64,000 bases of DNA, taken from NCBI RefSeq assembly GCF_005938215.1, contig NZ_VCPD01000001.1, positions 248,001 to 312,000 of the forward strand. The letters run 5' to 3'. Shown here piece by piece: positions 23,833-33,164 of the stretch (its first letter is position 1; each line of letters opens with the position of its first letter). Made by a program: the position numbers and the translations under genes. Under the pieces are notes generated by a model. That model ran no database searches. It saw only the letters and a list, made by a program, of their open reading frames with translations, and was not told the DNA's origin. Source of the DNA: Ruegeria sediminis. GTDB lineage: Bacteria > Pseudomonadota > Alphaproteobacteria > Rhodobacterales > Rhodobacteraceae.

Positions 23833-25443
23833 TTAGCCGGACGAAGACCGGATCATGCCGGCGGCTTTTTCGGCGATCATGATGACCGGCGAGGCGGTGT
23901 TGCCCGACACGATTTTCGGCATGATCGAGGCGTCGATGACGCGCAGGCCGGATAGGCCGTGGACCTTGAGGTCGGGCGAAACCACCGCCATCGGGTCGGA
24001 GCCCATCTTGCAGGTGCCGACGGGGTGGAAGATGGTGGTTGCGATGTTGCCGGCCTCGTGCAGCAGGTCGGCGTCGGAGTGGATGGAGTGGCCGGGCAGG
24101 TATTCCTGCGGCGCGTAGGGTTGCAGGGCGCGGGCGGTCATGATGGTGCGGGCCTGCCGGATCGAGGCGACCGCGACCTGCTTGTCGCGCTCGGCACTGA
24201 GATAGTTGAGCCGGATGTCGGGCTGCAGGTCGGCCTCGTTCCGGGTGATGTGGCAGTCGCCCACACTTTCCGGGCGCAGGTTGCAGACCGAGACGGTGAT
24301 GGCCGGGAACGGGTGCAGAGGGTCGCCCAGGCGGTCGGTCGAAAGCGGCTGGACGTGGTATTCCAGGTCCGGTGTCGCCAGCGCGGGGTCGGATCTGGTG
24401 AACATGCCGAACTGGCTGGGCGCCATCGACAGCGGCCCCGAGCGGGTGAGCGCGTATTTCAGCGCGATGCCCAGGCGGCCGGTCAGGGAGTTGGCCTTTT
24501 CGTTCAGGGTTTCGGCGCCCGAGACCTTGAAGACGGTGCGGATCTGCAGGTGGTCCTGGAGGTTCTCGCCCACGCCCGGCAGCTCGTGGTCGGGCGTGAT
24601 GCCGAGGGCCGACAAGCGGTCGGGCTGGCCGATGCCGGAAAGCTCGAGCAGCTTGGGCGAGTTGATGGCGCCGGCGGCCAGCAGCACCTCGGCGCGGGCG
24701 GAAACGCGCATGGCCCGGCCCTTGTGGCGGAAGGCGACGCCGGTCACGCGCTTGCCGTCGAGGATCAGCCGGTCGGTGATGGCGTGGGTCAGAACCCGCA
24801 GGTTGGGGCGTTTCATCGCCGGGCGCAGGAACGCCTTGGTGGTGTTCCAGCGCACGCCGTTCTTCTGGTTGACCTCGAAGAAGCCCGAGCCTTCGTTGCT
24901 GCCGGTGTTGAAATCCGCGGTGGGCAGGTAGCCGAATTCCTTGGCCGCTTCCTGAAAGGCGCGCAGGATGTCCCAGCTGAGGCGCTGGGTGGTGACCTTC
25001 CATTCGCCCCCTGCCCCGTGCAGATCGGTTTCGCCGCCGTGGTGATCCTCGGATTTGCGGAACCAGGGCAGCACGTCGTCCCAGCCCCAGCCGGTATTGC
25101 CCATCTGCCGCCAGCCGTCATAGTCGGCGGCCTGACCGCGCATGTAGATCATGCCGTTGATCGACGTGCAGCCACCCAGCACCTTGCCGCGCGGATAGAC
25201 GAGGCTGCGGCCGTTCAGCCCCGGTTCGGAGGCGGTCTTCATCATCCAGTCGACGCGCGGATTGCCGATGCAGTAGAGGTAGCCCACCGGGATCTGCACC
25301 CAGTGGTAGCGGTCGTTTCCGCCGGCTTCCAGCAGCAGGACGCGCGTGCCGGGGGTCTCGCTGAGGCGGTTGGCCAGCACGCATCCGGCGGTGCCGCCGC
25401 CGACGATGACGTAGTCGTAGTCGCCGTCCAGTGTTTCGGTCAT
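23833..25443 (-). CDS. GMC-family FAD oxidoreductase (choline/alcohol dehydrogenase type)
   Basis: The 536-residue flavoenzyme has the N-terminal dinucleotide motif VIVGGGTAGCVLANRL and the GMC signature GGCTSINGMIYMRG. A C-terminal active-site His/Asn pair lies in FHPVGTCKMGSD and VSGNTASPVIMIAE. Family members oxidise choline or other alcohols to aldehydes. No betaine aldehyde dehydrogenase or betI is adjacent, so I do not assign betA. GGGAGGG precedes ATG 25443; the longer upstream frame crosses the intergenic region. Confidence 0.9.
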   Translation of the reverse strand: MTETLDGDYDYVIVGGGTAGCVLANRLSETPGTRVLLLEAGGNDRYHWVQIPVGYLYCIGNPRVDWMMKTASEPGLNGRSLVYPRGKVLGGCTSINGMIYMRGQAADYDGWRQMGNTGWGWDDVLPWFRKSEDHHGGETDLHGAGGEWKVTTQRLSWDILRAFQEAAKEFGYLPTADFNTGSNEGSGFFEVNQKNGVRWNTTKAFLRPAMKRPNLRVLTHAITDRLILDGKRVTGVAFRHKGRAMRVSARAEVLLAAGAINSPKLLELSGIGQPDRLSALGITPDHELPGVGENLQDHLQIRTVFKVSGAETLNEKANSLTGRLGIALKYALTRSGPLSMAPSQFGMFTRSDPALATPDLEYHVQPLSTDRLGDPLHPFPAITVSVCNLRPESVGDCHITRNEADLQPDIRLNYLSAERDKQVAVASIRQARTIMTARALQPYAPQEYLPGHSIHSDADLLHEAGNIATTIFHPVGTCKMGSDPMAVVSPDLKVHGLSGLRVIDASIMPKIVSGNTASPVIMIAEKAAGMIRSSSG

Positions 25444-25718
25444 GTGGCCCTCCCTCGCCCGCCAGCTTGCCGATTGGCGCGGCGGTTGCAATGGGGTCGC
25501 GCGCCGGTTCGTCCGATCCCGGGCCCGCATCGAGCGGCGGGAAGGTTCCGTCGGCGGGTTTTGGCACCTGCCGGTGGCCATCGGGCGCAGCCGGTGCTTG
25601 CATTCCCCTGGGTAAATCCCATATTGACCGTCTGGCGCCGGGCCAGTTGAAGTCCCGGCGAATTTCCGTAAGATACCGGCAAAACAAAAGAAACTGCAGG
25701 CAAGATAGTCGAGCATCC

Positions 25719-26177
25719 GTGAACGACGCGATACGAACAGCTTGGGAAGAAGTGGTTCGGCCACTGATCCTGCGCCCGAAACGGGTGCAGGTCGCCGCGC
25801 TGTGCCTGCGGCAGGCGGCGGAAGAGAACGAGGTGCTGCTGATCACCAGCCGCGGCCGGGGCCGGTGGATCGTGCCCAAGGGCTGGCCGATCGACGGGCT
25901 GGACGGCCCGGAAAGCGCCCTGCGCGAGGCCTGGGAAGAGGCCGGCGTCAGGAAGGGCGACGTCAGCAGGCAGCCGGTCGGCCAGTACAGCTATGAAAAG
26001 TTCTTCAACGACGGCTCGGCCCAGACGATCGTCACCAACGTGTACCGCGTGCAGGTCACCAAGCTGGAGAAGAAATACCCCGAAGCCAAGCAGCGCAAAC
26101 GCCGCTGGGTCAGCGCCGGAGAGGCGGCCAACCTGGTCTCGGAACCGGAACTGAAGGAAATTCTGCGCGGATTCTGA
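25719..26177 (+). CDS. Nudix hydrolase, diphosphoinositol-polyphosphate phosphatase-like
   Basis: The 152-residue protein has a Nudix fold with WIVPKGWPIDG followed by ALREAWEEAGV. It thus keeps the REAWEEAG catalytic core, although the first glutamate of the G-x5-E part is not evident. The W-x-x-PKGW variant is the DIPP/MutT-like type common in alphaproteobacteria. The GTG start at 25719 is my best choice, with only a weak ribosome site; the substrate is unknown. It is divergent from the GMC gene. Confidence 0.85.
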   Translation: MNDAIRTAWEEVVRPLILRPKRVQVAALCLRQAAEENEVLLITSRGRGRWIVPKGWPIDGLDGPESALREAWEEAGVRKGDVSRQPVGQYSYEKFFNDGSAQTIVTNVYRVQVTKLEKKYPEAKQRKRRWVSAGEAANLVSEPELKEILRGF

Positions 26178-26253
26178 CGGAATCGAGCGCATTTCGTGAC
26201 AAATCTCTTGTTTCCGGGGCCCCGGGGCCGTAGTCGCAGGTGCGACTGATCAC

Positions 26254-27747
26254 ATGGCCCAAGAGACGATGTCCGACACCGAAACCCAAACCCGATGGAA
26301 AGCCCTAGACAAGGATCTCAAGCGGATCTCGCGCGTTGAACAGGCGAATGCCTACGTGGCCCGCCCGATGGTCGCGCCGGGGATCGCGCTGGCCTTCATC
26401 GTGGTCGCCGGGGTGGTGGCGTCGGTGTTCTTCGGCGGCGTCAACGGCAACCTCGTCGTGATCGCCGCGGCCGCGTTCGGCGCCTACATGGCGATCAACA
26501 TCGGGGCCAATGACGTCGCCAACAACATGGGGCCGGCGGTGGGCGCCAATGCGCTGACCATGGGCGGCGCCATCGCCATCGCCGCCATCGCGGAAAGCGC
26601 CGGGGCGCTGCTGGCCGGGGGCGACGTGGTTTCGACCATCTCGAAGGGGATCATCGATCCGACTTCGGTGCAGGACAGCCAGGTGTTCATCTGGGCGATG
26701 ATGGCGGCGCTGATCTCGTCGGCGCTGTGGGTGAACCTGGCGACCTGGGTGGGCGCGCCGGTGTCGACCACCCATTCGGTCGTCGGCGGCGTCATGGGCG
26801 CCGGCATCGCCGCGGCGGGTATGAGCGCGGTGAGCTGGGGCACGATGGGCACGATCGCCGCCAGCTGGGTGATCTCGCCGGTGCTGGGCGGGGTGATCGC
26901 CGCCGCCTTCCTTGCGCTGATCAAGGCCAAGATCCAGTACCAGGACGACAAGATCGCGGCGGCGCGCCGCTGGGTGCCGATCCTGGTGGCGGTGATGGCG
27001 GGCACCTTCGCCACCTACCTGGCGATCAAGGGCCTGAAGCGCATCGTCAAGATCGACCTGGAGATGGCGCTGCTGATCGGCCTGGTCACCAGCGTCGCCT
27101 CCTGGGCCGTCACGGTGCCGCTGGTGCGGCGCAAATCCGAGGGAATGGAGAACCGGACCAAGTCGGTCAAGACGCTGTTCGGCCTGCCGCTGGTGATTTC
27201 CGCGGGCCTGCTGAGTTTCGCCCATGGCGCCAACGACGTGGCCAATGCCGTCGGCCCGCTGGCCGCCATCGTGCACGCGACCGAGTTCGGCGGCTTTGCC
27301 GACAAGGTGTCGATCCCGAGCTGGGTCATGGTCATCGGGGCCTTCGGCATCTCGTTCGGGCTGTTCCTGTTCGGCCCCAAGCTGATCCGCATGGTCGGCA
27401 GCCAGATCACCAAGCTGAACCCGATGCGGGCCTATTGCGTGGCGCTGTCGGCGGCGATCACCGTGATCGTGGCAAGCTGGCTGGGCCTGCCGGTCAGTTC
27501 GACCCACATCGCCGTCGGCGGCGTGTTCGGCGTGGGATTCTTCCGGGAATGGCATTCCGAGCGGCGGCGGCGGAACTCGAACAACAAGCGCCCGCCCGAG
27601 ATGCGCATGGCGCGCGAGGAGCGGCAGCGCCGCAAGCTGGTCCGCCGGTCGCATTTCCTGACCATCGTCGCCGCCTGGGTCATCACCGTCCCTGCCGCGG
27701 CGGTGATGTCGGCGCTGATCTTCCTGCTGCTGAACGCCTTCGTCTGA
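26254..27747 (+). CDS. pit: PiT-family inorganic phosphate transporter
   Basis: The 497-residue permease has about eleven membrane segments and the twin PiT signatures IGANDVANNMGPAVG (about 82-96) and HGANDVANAVGP. It has a large basic cytoplasmic loop near the C-terminus (SERRRRNSNNKRPPEM). It should import phosphate with a proton or cation. It lacks the adjacent phoU-like gene often paired with low-affinity Pit in this group. Confidence 0.95.
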   Translation: MAQETMSDTETQTRWKALDKDLKRISRVEQANAYVARPMVAPGIALAFIVVAGVVASVFFGGVNGNLVVIAAAAFGAYMAINIGANDVANNMGPAVGANALTMGGAIAIAAIAESAGALLAGGDVVSTISKGIIDPTSVQDSQVFIWAMMAALISSALWVNLATWVGAPVSTTHSVVGGVMGAGIAAAGMSAVSWGTMGTIAASWVISPVLGGVIAAAFLALIKAKIQYQDDKIAAARRWVPILVAVMAGTFATYLAIKGLKRIVKIDLEMALLIGLVTSVASWAVTVPLVRRKSEGMENRTKSVKTLFGLPLVISAGLLSFAHGANDVANAVGPLAAIVHATEFGGFADKVSIPSWVMVIGAFGISFGLFLFGPKLIRMVGSQITKLNPMRAYCVALSAAITVIVASWLGLPVSSTHIAVGGVFGVGFFREWHSERRRRNSNNKRPPEMRMAREERQRRKLVRRSHFLTIVAAWVITVPAAAVMSALIFLLLNAFV

Positions 27748-27852
27748 GGGCGGCGGCCGGTTTGACGTAGGGCCGGTGGTGTTTTCAAGACCCTGCTTCA
27801 AGCTCCGAGGCGGCAGAAGGTGCTATTTTGGGAGCGGGCGCTGTCCCTACGC

Positions 27853-28605
27853 CTAGTCCCACCTCGGCAGATTGATCGACCCGGCTGTAACTTCTTTGGT
27901 CACATCCGCTGTTCTCAGAATTCGTATAACGTCCTGAGCAAAGATCGGAAACCTGTCAATGGGTATCGGCGTATGTTCGGGGCCACCGCCGATGAATTGT
28001 AAGTTTGCCCAGATCTGACCGTATCCAACTTTGATCATGCAGTTCATGGATTCAGCCGGGTGGCGATCAAGTTCCTTTGAGCAATCGATGAAATGCGGCG
28101 GATACTCCGTATCATTCTCGTTTTTCTCTGAAACGAACATGAAAAACTTTCGCCCCACGAAGGTGTCGTCACCTGGACTGATGTATTGACGGATCTCGTA
28201 GGTCACGTTGCCAAACTGCCGATATCCAACATGCTTGCTGTGTGTCAGATGAAATTCTTCATTCTTTTCCCAAGTTGCCAACCCGTTAACCACCAAGCCA
28301 ACCATCGCCGTCTCGTGCTGCAGGTCATCGACGCGCCGTGGGTTGTAGAAGAACCGCATGACCCGTTGGCCGTTGATTTTGGGCGACAAATACGCACGGC
28401 ATACCCGGAAGTAGTAGGGTCCGACCTGCGCTATGGATCCGTTTCGATAGGGGCCGGCATCGGTGTGCAGTTTCGTGAACTCCCCAACACACCACGGTTG
28501 GCTATGGTAGGCAGGAAGCGCGGGACGATAAGGGTCCGGGCCGGCATATGCCGCTGTAGCGTAGAGCAATGCAACCCAAAATAGATTTATCTTGATACGA
28601 ATCAT
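27853..28605 (-). CDS. AT-rich gene for an exported protein of unknown function
   Basis: The 250-residue precursor begins with a signal peptide (MIRIKINLFWVALLYATAAYA). The mature protein is rich in aromatic residues and has four cysteines, in PWCVGEF, FRVCRAY, FIDCSKEL and MNCMIK. I do not recognise a domain. Base composition is clearly more AT-rich than pit and argF on either side, which suggests recent acquisition. No ribosome site is visible before ATG 28605. Confidence 0.6.
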   Translation of the reverse strand: MIRIKINLFWVALLYATAAYAGPDPYRPALPAYHSQPWCVGEFTKLHTDAGPYRNGSIAQVGPYYFRVCRAYLSPKINGQRVMRFFYNPRRVDDLQHETAMVGLVVNGLATWEKNEEFHLTHSKHVGYRQFGNVTYEIRQYISPGDDTFVGRKFFMFVSEKNENDTEYPPHFIDCSKELDRHPAESMNCMIKVGYGQIWANLQFIGGGPEHTPIPIDRFPIFAQDVIRILRTADVTKEVTAGSINLPRWD

Positions 28606-28947
28606 TTATCGCGATCATTTTCAAGTATCGTTTTGAGAGGATTGCGCATACCCAATCAGATATCAATCGCGCAGATCTTTTCCGAAGCCAGCCAGTCGAA
28701 TGTGTAAACCTGGTCCGATTTGGCCACCGCCCAAATCTCAGTTGAGCGGCCTTGTTTTTTGCACGGCTATCTAAGATATGCACGGCAACTCCGGGTGATC
28801 AGAGCTGCGCTGCAAACCCAAACCTGCGCACGGACAAACCGTGACATCTCGGTCCAAAACGAACAATGATGCGCCCGGAAGCGTCGTTTGGACAAAAAGG
28901 ATTTCAGTATTGAGCGGCGGCGCGCCCCCCGCCGCCAATCGTTGGGC
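28606..28947. other. Intergenic region between AT-rich gene and argF
   Basis: No coding frame is supported. A GCGGCGGC/GCCGCC hairpin at 28914-28936 lies just past the argF stop and may slow or end argF transcription, though it lacks a T run. The rest is AT-rich and probably belongs to the same acquired segment as 27853-28605. Confidence 0.45.
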
Positions 28948-29874
28948 TCAGACGCCGAGGCACCAGCGCATGATGGCCTTCTGCGCGTGCAGGCGGTTTT
29001 CGGCCTCGTCGAAGATGACCGAGTTGGGGCCGTCCATCACCTCGGAGGTCGCCTCTTCCTCGCGATGCGCGGGCAGGCAGTGCATGAACAGCGCGTCCGG
29101 CTTGGCGTGGGCCATCAGTTCCGCGTTGACCTGATAGGGGCGCAGCAGGTTGTGGCGGCGCTCCTTGGCGGATTGCGCGTCATGCATCGACACCCAGGTG
29201 TCGGCGACCACCAGGTCCGCGCCCTCGACCGCCTTGTAGGGGTCGCGCTCGACGGTGATCTTCGAACCCTTCTGGCGGGCGAAGCCCATGAATTCCTCTT
29301 CGGGGTCGAACTGGGCGGGGCCGGTGAACGTGAAGTCGAAGCCGAATTGCCCCGCGGCGTGCAGGAAGGAGGCGCAGACATTGTTGCCGTCGCCGGTCCA
29401 GACCACCTTCTTGCCCTTGATCGGGCCGCGGTGTTCCTCGTAGGTCAGCACGTCCGCCATGATCTGGCAGGGATGCGTGCGGTCGGTCAGGCCGTTGATC
29501 ACCGGCACGTCGGCATATTCGGCCATCTCGGTCAGGATGGTCTCGTCGAAGGTGCGGATCATGATCATGTCCACGTAGCGCGACAGAACGCGGGCGGTGT
29601 CGGCGATGGTTTCGCCATGGCCAAGCTGCATGTCCTTGCCCGAGAGCACCATCGTCTCGCCGCCCATCTGGCGCACGCCCACGTCGAAGGAGACGCGGGT
29701 GCGGGTCGAGGGTTTCTCGAAGATCAGCGCCACCATCCGGCCGGCCAGCGCCTGGTCGTCGTCGGGCGCGGCCTTGGGGCGGCCCTGGCGGGCCTGTTTC
29801 ATGGCGCCGGCCTGGTCGATCATGGAGCGCAGCGCGGCGGCGTCGGTCTTGTGGAGGTCGAGAAAATGGTTCAT
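28948..29874 (-). CDS. argF: Ornithine carbamoyltransferase
   Basis: ArgF converts ornithine and carbamoyl phosphate to citrulline. The 308-residue enzyme has the carbamoyl-phosphate loop STRTR, the [12 protein letters not shown] motif and the ornithine-side HCLPAHR loop. ATG 29874 opens the canonical MNHFLDL. It follows argD by 76 bp on the same strand; that gap holds a lineage-specific repeat and hairpin, so read-through rather than tight coupling is expected. Confidence 0.98.
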   Translation of the reverse strand: MNHFLDLHKTDAAALRSMIDQAGAMKQARQGRPKAAPDDDQALAGRMVALIFEKPSTRTRVSFDVGVRQMGGETMVLSGKDMQLGHGETIADTARVLSRYVDMIMIRTFDETILTEMAEYADVPVINGLTDRTHPCQIMADVLTYEEHRGPIKGKKVVWTGDGNNVCASFLHAAGQFGFDFTFTGPAQFDPEEEFMGFARQKGSKITVERDPYKAVEGADLVVADTWVSMHDAQSAKERRHNLLRPYQVNAELMAHAKPDALFMHCLPAHREEEATSEVMDGPNSVIFDEAENRLHAQKAIMRWCLGV

Positions 29875-29903
29875 TTCGGTTCGCTTTTGGCTGATCGGCG
29901 GGT

Positions 29904-29950
29904 GGGGGCCAGCCCCCAACACCCCCGGAGTATTTGGAAAAAGATGAAGG
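29904..29950 (-). repeat. 3'-UTR repeat motif with hairpin, copy 1 (after argD)
   Basis: Reading with argD, the stop codon is followed directly by CTTCATCTTTTTCCAAAT, then ACTCC, and then a GGGGGC-TG-GCCCCC hairpin (29917-29904). The same motif recurs after the phosphomannomutase gene at 44920-44940, also ahead of a hairpin. Confidence 0.7.
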
Positions 29951-31138
29951 TCAGGCGGTCGCGAGCTGTTTCTCGACCTGCGTGGCGGCCTTGTCGAGGC
30001 GGATGAGGGCCTCGGCGATGTCGTCCTCGGTCAGGGTCAGCGGCGGCAGCAGGCGGATCACGTTGTCGGCGGCCGGTACGGTGATGACGAGGTTGTCATA
30101 GCCCGCGCCGACCACATCGGTGTTGGTCGCCTTGCACTTGAGCCCGAGCATGAGGCCCATGCCGCGCACCTCTTCGAAGACCTCGGGGTGATCGGCCACC
30201 AGCCCTTCGAGTTTCTGGCGCAACAGGCCCGCCTTGCGGCTGACGCCCTCGAGAAAGGCGGGCGTCGCGACCTGTTCCATCACCGCGCAGCCGACGGCGC
30301 AGCCCAGAGGGTTGCCGCCATAGGTGGAGCCGTGGGTGCCGGCGGTCATGCCCGAAGCGGCGTTTTCGGTGGCCAGCACCGCGCCCAGTGGGAAGCCGCC
30401 GCCGATGCCCTTGGCCACCATCATGATGTCGGGGGTGATGCCCGCCCATTCGTGGGCAAAGAGCCGGCCGGTGCGGCCGACGCCGCACTGCACCTCGTCC
30501 AGGATCAGCAGCAGGCCGTTCTCGTCGCAGATGCGGCGCAGCGTCTTCATGTCCGCGTCGGGCACGGGGCGGATGCCGCCCTCGCCCTGCACCGGCTCGA
30601 TCAGGATGGCGGCGGTCCTGTCGGTGATGGCCGTGGTGACGGCGTCGAGATCGCCGAATTTCACGTGCACGAAACCGGGCAGCAGCGGGCCGAAGCCCTT
30701 GGTCATCTTTTCCGACCCGGCGGCGGCGATGCCGGCCGAGGAGCGCCCGTGGAACGAGCCGTCGAAGGTGATGATCTCGACCCGCTCGGGCTGGCCCTTG
30801 TCGTGGAAATGCTTTCGCGCCATCTTGACCGCCAGTTCGCAGGCCTCGGTGCCGGAATTGGTGAAGAACACCGTGTCGGCGAAGGTGTGTTCGACCAGCA
30901 TGTCGGCCAGCGCCTGCTGCTGCGGGATCTGGTAGAGGTTCGAGACATGCCAGAGCGCATGCGCCTGTTCGGTCAGGGCGTTGACCAGGGCGGGATGCGC
31001 GTGGCCCAGCGCGTTCACCGCGATGCCAGCGCCCAGGTCCAGGAAACGTCGCCCGTCCGCCTCGGTCAGCCAGGCGCCTTCGCCCTTGACGAAGCTGAGG
31101 GGCGCGCGGTTGTAGGTCGGCAGAACGGACGGGATCAT
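29951..31138 (-). CDS. argD: Acetylornithine aminotransferase
   Basis: ArgD makes N-acetylornithine (and can act in lysine synthesis). The 395-residue PLP enzyme has the cofactor-binding [15 protein letters not shown], the aspartate in [15 protein letters not shown] and the Schiff-base lysine in [18 protein letters not shown] 31138 follows AAAAGGAT. argF is the next gene downstream. Confidence 0.97.
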   Translation of the reverse strand: MIPSVLPTYNRAPLSFVKGEGAWLTEADGRRFLDLGAGIAVNALGHAHPALVNALTEQAHALWHVSNLYQIPQQQALADMLVEHTFADTVFFTNSGTEACELAVKMARKHFHDKGQPERVEIITFDGSFHGRSSAGIAAAGSEKMTKGFGPLLPGFVHVKFGDLDAVTTAITDRTAAILIEPVQGEGGIRPVPDADMKTLRRICDENGLLLILDEVQCGVGRTGRLFAHEWAGITPDIMMVAKGIGGGFPLGAVLATENAASGMTAGTHGSTYGGNPLGCAVGCAVMEQVATPAFLEGVSRKAGLLRQKLEGLVADHPEVFEEVRGMGLMLGLKCKATNTDVVGAGYDNLVITVPAADNVIRLLPPLTLTEDDIAEALIRLDKAATQVEKQLATA

Positions 31139-31391
31139 CGGATCATCCTTTTCATCTGGTTTGAACCCAAGTGAGTGATACACCGGAGCAGGGTTCGTCA
31201 ACTGGTTTGGTTAGGAGTGTGCGCATTTGGGCGATGCGCAAGGATCAAACGGCCGGTTACGCGGCGATGCGTCGGCGTCGGAGAAAGGTGATTTCGCCAT
31301 GTTTGATCATGGGCGCTGCATAGCGCCTTTCGGTCGGGCTGAAAAGACGGGAAATGCAGGGCGGGGAATTATCGCCGCCGGCCGGTCGATG

Positions 31392-31649
31392 TCATCCTTC
31401 GCGCCAGCGGTCGAGCCGGCCCATGCCGCGGGTGAAGGCCCAGGCCAGGATGCGCGGCATCCCGTTGGCGGCCAGCGCATCCTGGCAATAGGCCTGGAAC
31501 TCTTCCAGCGTCGCGCCGGGGTGGCGGAAGGCGCCGTTCTCGTAGCAAATCGAGCAGTAGCGGCTGCTGCGGGTACCGTCGACCTCGCTGCCGCCGCCCT
31601 CGGGATCCTTGCTGAGCGGCATGCCGCAGCTTTGGCACTTGGGTCCCAT
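31392..31649 (-). CDS. Small zinc-ribbon protein
   Basis: The 85-residue protein binds one zinc through CQSC (residues 5-8) and CSIC (about 32-35). An EFQAYCQDAL helix and a basic tail follow. Similar small proteins occur next to MerR regulators, and here it diverges from one. Its promoter shows the 19-bp spacing typical of MerR control. Function is unknown. Confidence 0.8.
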   Translation of the reverse strand: MGPKCQSCGMPLSKDPEGGGSEVDGTRSSRYCSICYENGAFRHPGATLEEFQAYCQDALAANGMPRILAWAFTRGMGRLDRWREG

Positions 31650-31680
31650 CGTCTTTCCCCTTGCAGATGATGCGCGCCCT

Positions 31681-31711
31681 CAATAGGATCAAAACAGTGG
31701 AGTTTAGTCAA
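31681..31711 (-). promoter_or_regulatory. MerR-type promoter with 19-bp spacer
   Basis: On the minus strand TTGACT (31711-31706) and CTATTG (31686-31681) are separated by exactly 19 nt. The spacer contains the dyad AAAC-TCCACT-GTTT. Over-long spacers containing the operator are the hallmark of MerR-activated promoters. It points at the zinc-ribbon gene and lies directly upstream of the divergent MerR gene. Confidence 0.6.
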
Positions 31712-31726
31712 CGGTTTTGTTGAGAT

Positions 31727-32092
31727 ATGCGTATCGGAGAACTGGCCCGGCGCAGCGGCCTGAGCCGTGACACGCTGCGATTTTATGAACGGCAGGGGCT
31801 GATCCGTTCGACCCCGGGGCCTGACGCCACCAACAGCTATCGGGACTATCCCGAAGACGCGCTGATCACGCTGGAGCAGATCGCCGACGCGCAGGCGGCG
31901 GGGATTTCCATTGCCGATCTGACGGTATTGCTGGGCCAGTTGCAGGCCGCCGATCCCGACACCTTCGACGGCGAAGCCTTTTTGCAGGACCGGATCGACG
32001 AGGTCGAGGCGCGGATCGCCCGCGCCGAACGCTTTCTGGAGGGTCTGAAACGCGCGAAGGCCGCGCTTGCCGCGCCGCCGGTCCGGCGCTGA
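31727..32092 (+). CDS. MerR-family transcriptional regulator
   Basis: The 121-residue protein starts with the MerR helix-turn-helix and wing (MRIGELARRSGLSRDTLRFYERQGL) and ends with a dimerisation coiled coil. It contains no cysteine, so it is not a classical metal-thiolate sensor such as CueR or ZntR. The ligand is unknown. It is divergent from the small zinc-ribbon gene, which it probably controls. Confidence 0.9.
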   Translation: MRIGELARRSGLSRDTLRFYERQGLIRSTPGPDATNSYRDYPEDALITLEQIADAQAAGISIADLTVLLGQLQAADPDTFDGEAFLQDRIDEVEARIARAERFLEGLKRAKAALAAPPVRR

Positions 32093-32143
32093 GCGCGGTT
32101 TTTGCCGCTTGTCTTTTCCCGCCCGCTGGCGCACCGGTGGCGC

Positions 32144-33034
32144 ATGTTCGTACCCAAGGCCCAGAATCCGGCGCTGGCGGCGCTGCTCATCTTTTCCGCG
32201 ACCGCGTTCATCGCGGCCACGACGCTGCTGGCCAAGGCGCTGGGCACCGGCGCGCTGGGTCCGGCGCTGCATCCGATGCAGATCAGCCACGGGCGGTTCC
32301 TGTTCGCATTTGTCGCGATCGTCTCGGCCGTGGGCCTGCTGCGGCCGCGGCTGCGGCGCCCGTATTGGCGGCTGCATCTGGGCCGCACAAGCTTTGGCTG
32401 GGCGGGCGTGACGCTGATGTTCGCATCGGTCGCGCATATCCCGATGGCCGATGCGACGGCGATCTCGTTCCTCAACCCCGTCTTCGCGATGGTCCTGGCG
32501 ATTCCGCTGCTGGGCGAACGCATCGGGCCGTGGCGGTGGTTTGCGGCGGCGGTGGCGCTGACGGGGGCGCTGGTGCTGCTGCGCCCCACGCCGGCGAGCT
32601 TTCAGCCCGCGGCGCTGCTGGCGCTGGCGGCGGCGGTCGTGATCGGGATGGAGCTGATCTTCATCAAGAAGCTGTCGGGCCGCGAGGCGCCGATCCAGAT
32701 CCTGCTGGTGAACAACGCTATGGGGCTGACCATCGCGAGCATTGCGGCGCTGGCGGTCTGGCAGCCGCCGACGACGGTGCAATGGGCGGCGCTGGCCGGG
32801 ATCGGGCTGCTGATGGCCTGCGCGCAGGCCTGTTTCGTCAACGGAATGGCGCGTGCCGATGCCTCGTTCGTGGCGCCGATCAGCTATGCGACGCTGATCT
32901 TCGCGGCGCTCTACGATCTGGCCGTCTTCGACGTGGTACCGGACATGGTCACGCTGACCGGTTCCGCGATCATCCTGGGCGGCGCGGTGATTCTGGTCTG
33001 GCGCGAGGGGCGGGTCCGGGTGGCCGCGCCCTGA
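32144..33034 (+). CDS. EamA/DMT-superfamily transporter
   Basis: The 296-residue protein has ten predicted membrane segments in two five-helix repeats, the EamA layout. The conserved SFLNPVFAMVLAIPLLGERI lies at the end of the first half. Such permeases export amino acids or small metabolites; the substrate is unknown. I use ATG 32144 in preference to an upstream alternative start at 32102. It begins 51 nt after the merR gene and may be co-transcribed. Confidence 0.88.
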   Translation: MFVPKAQNPALAALLIFSATAFIAATTLLAKALGTGALGPALHPMQISHGRFLFAFVAIVSAVGLLRPRLRRPYWRLHLGRTSFGWAGVTLMFASVAHIPMADATAISFLNPVFAMVLAIPLLGERIGPWRWFAAAVALTGALVLLRPTPASFQPAALLALAAAVVIGMELIFIKKLSGREAPIQILLVNNAMGLTIASIAALAVWQPPTTVQWAALAGIGLLMACAQACFVNGMARADASFVAPISYATLIFAALYDLAVFDVVPDMVTLTGSAIILGGAVILVWREGRVRVAAP

Positions 33035-33164
33035 CCGCCCTCCCCTTTGGGGGGAGCAAAAAACACGCCAAAAACGTCTGACTGCGACGCAAATGTCGCA
33101 TTTGCCCATGACGCGCGGCGCGCGGCGGGCATGTTGGGCCCTAGTTGGTTAGAGAGATTGCCGG

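Noticed and set aside
23959-25650. 563-codon plus-strand open frame opposite the GMC oxidoreductase
   Set aside because: Antisense shadow with no recognisable domains; the minus strand encodes an intact flavoenzyme.
28502-28783. 93-codon minus-strand frame overlapping the AT-rich exported gene
   Set aside because: It overlaps the signal peptide region of a better-supported gene in another frame and lacks a ribosome site.
31307-33109. 600-codon minus-strand open frame spanning the MerR and transporter genes
   Set aside because: It crosses several real genes and is dominated by Arg, Gln and Pro; no ribosome site or motif.
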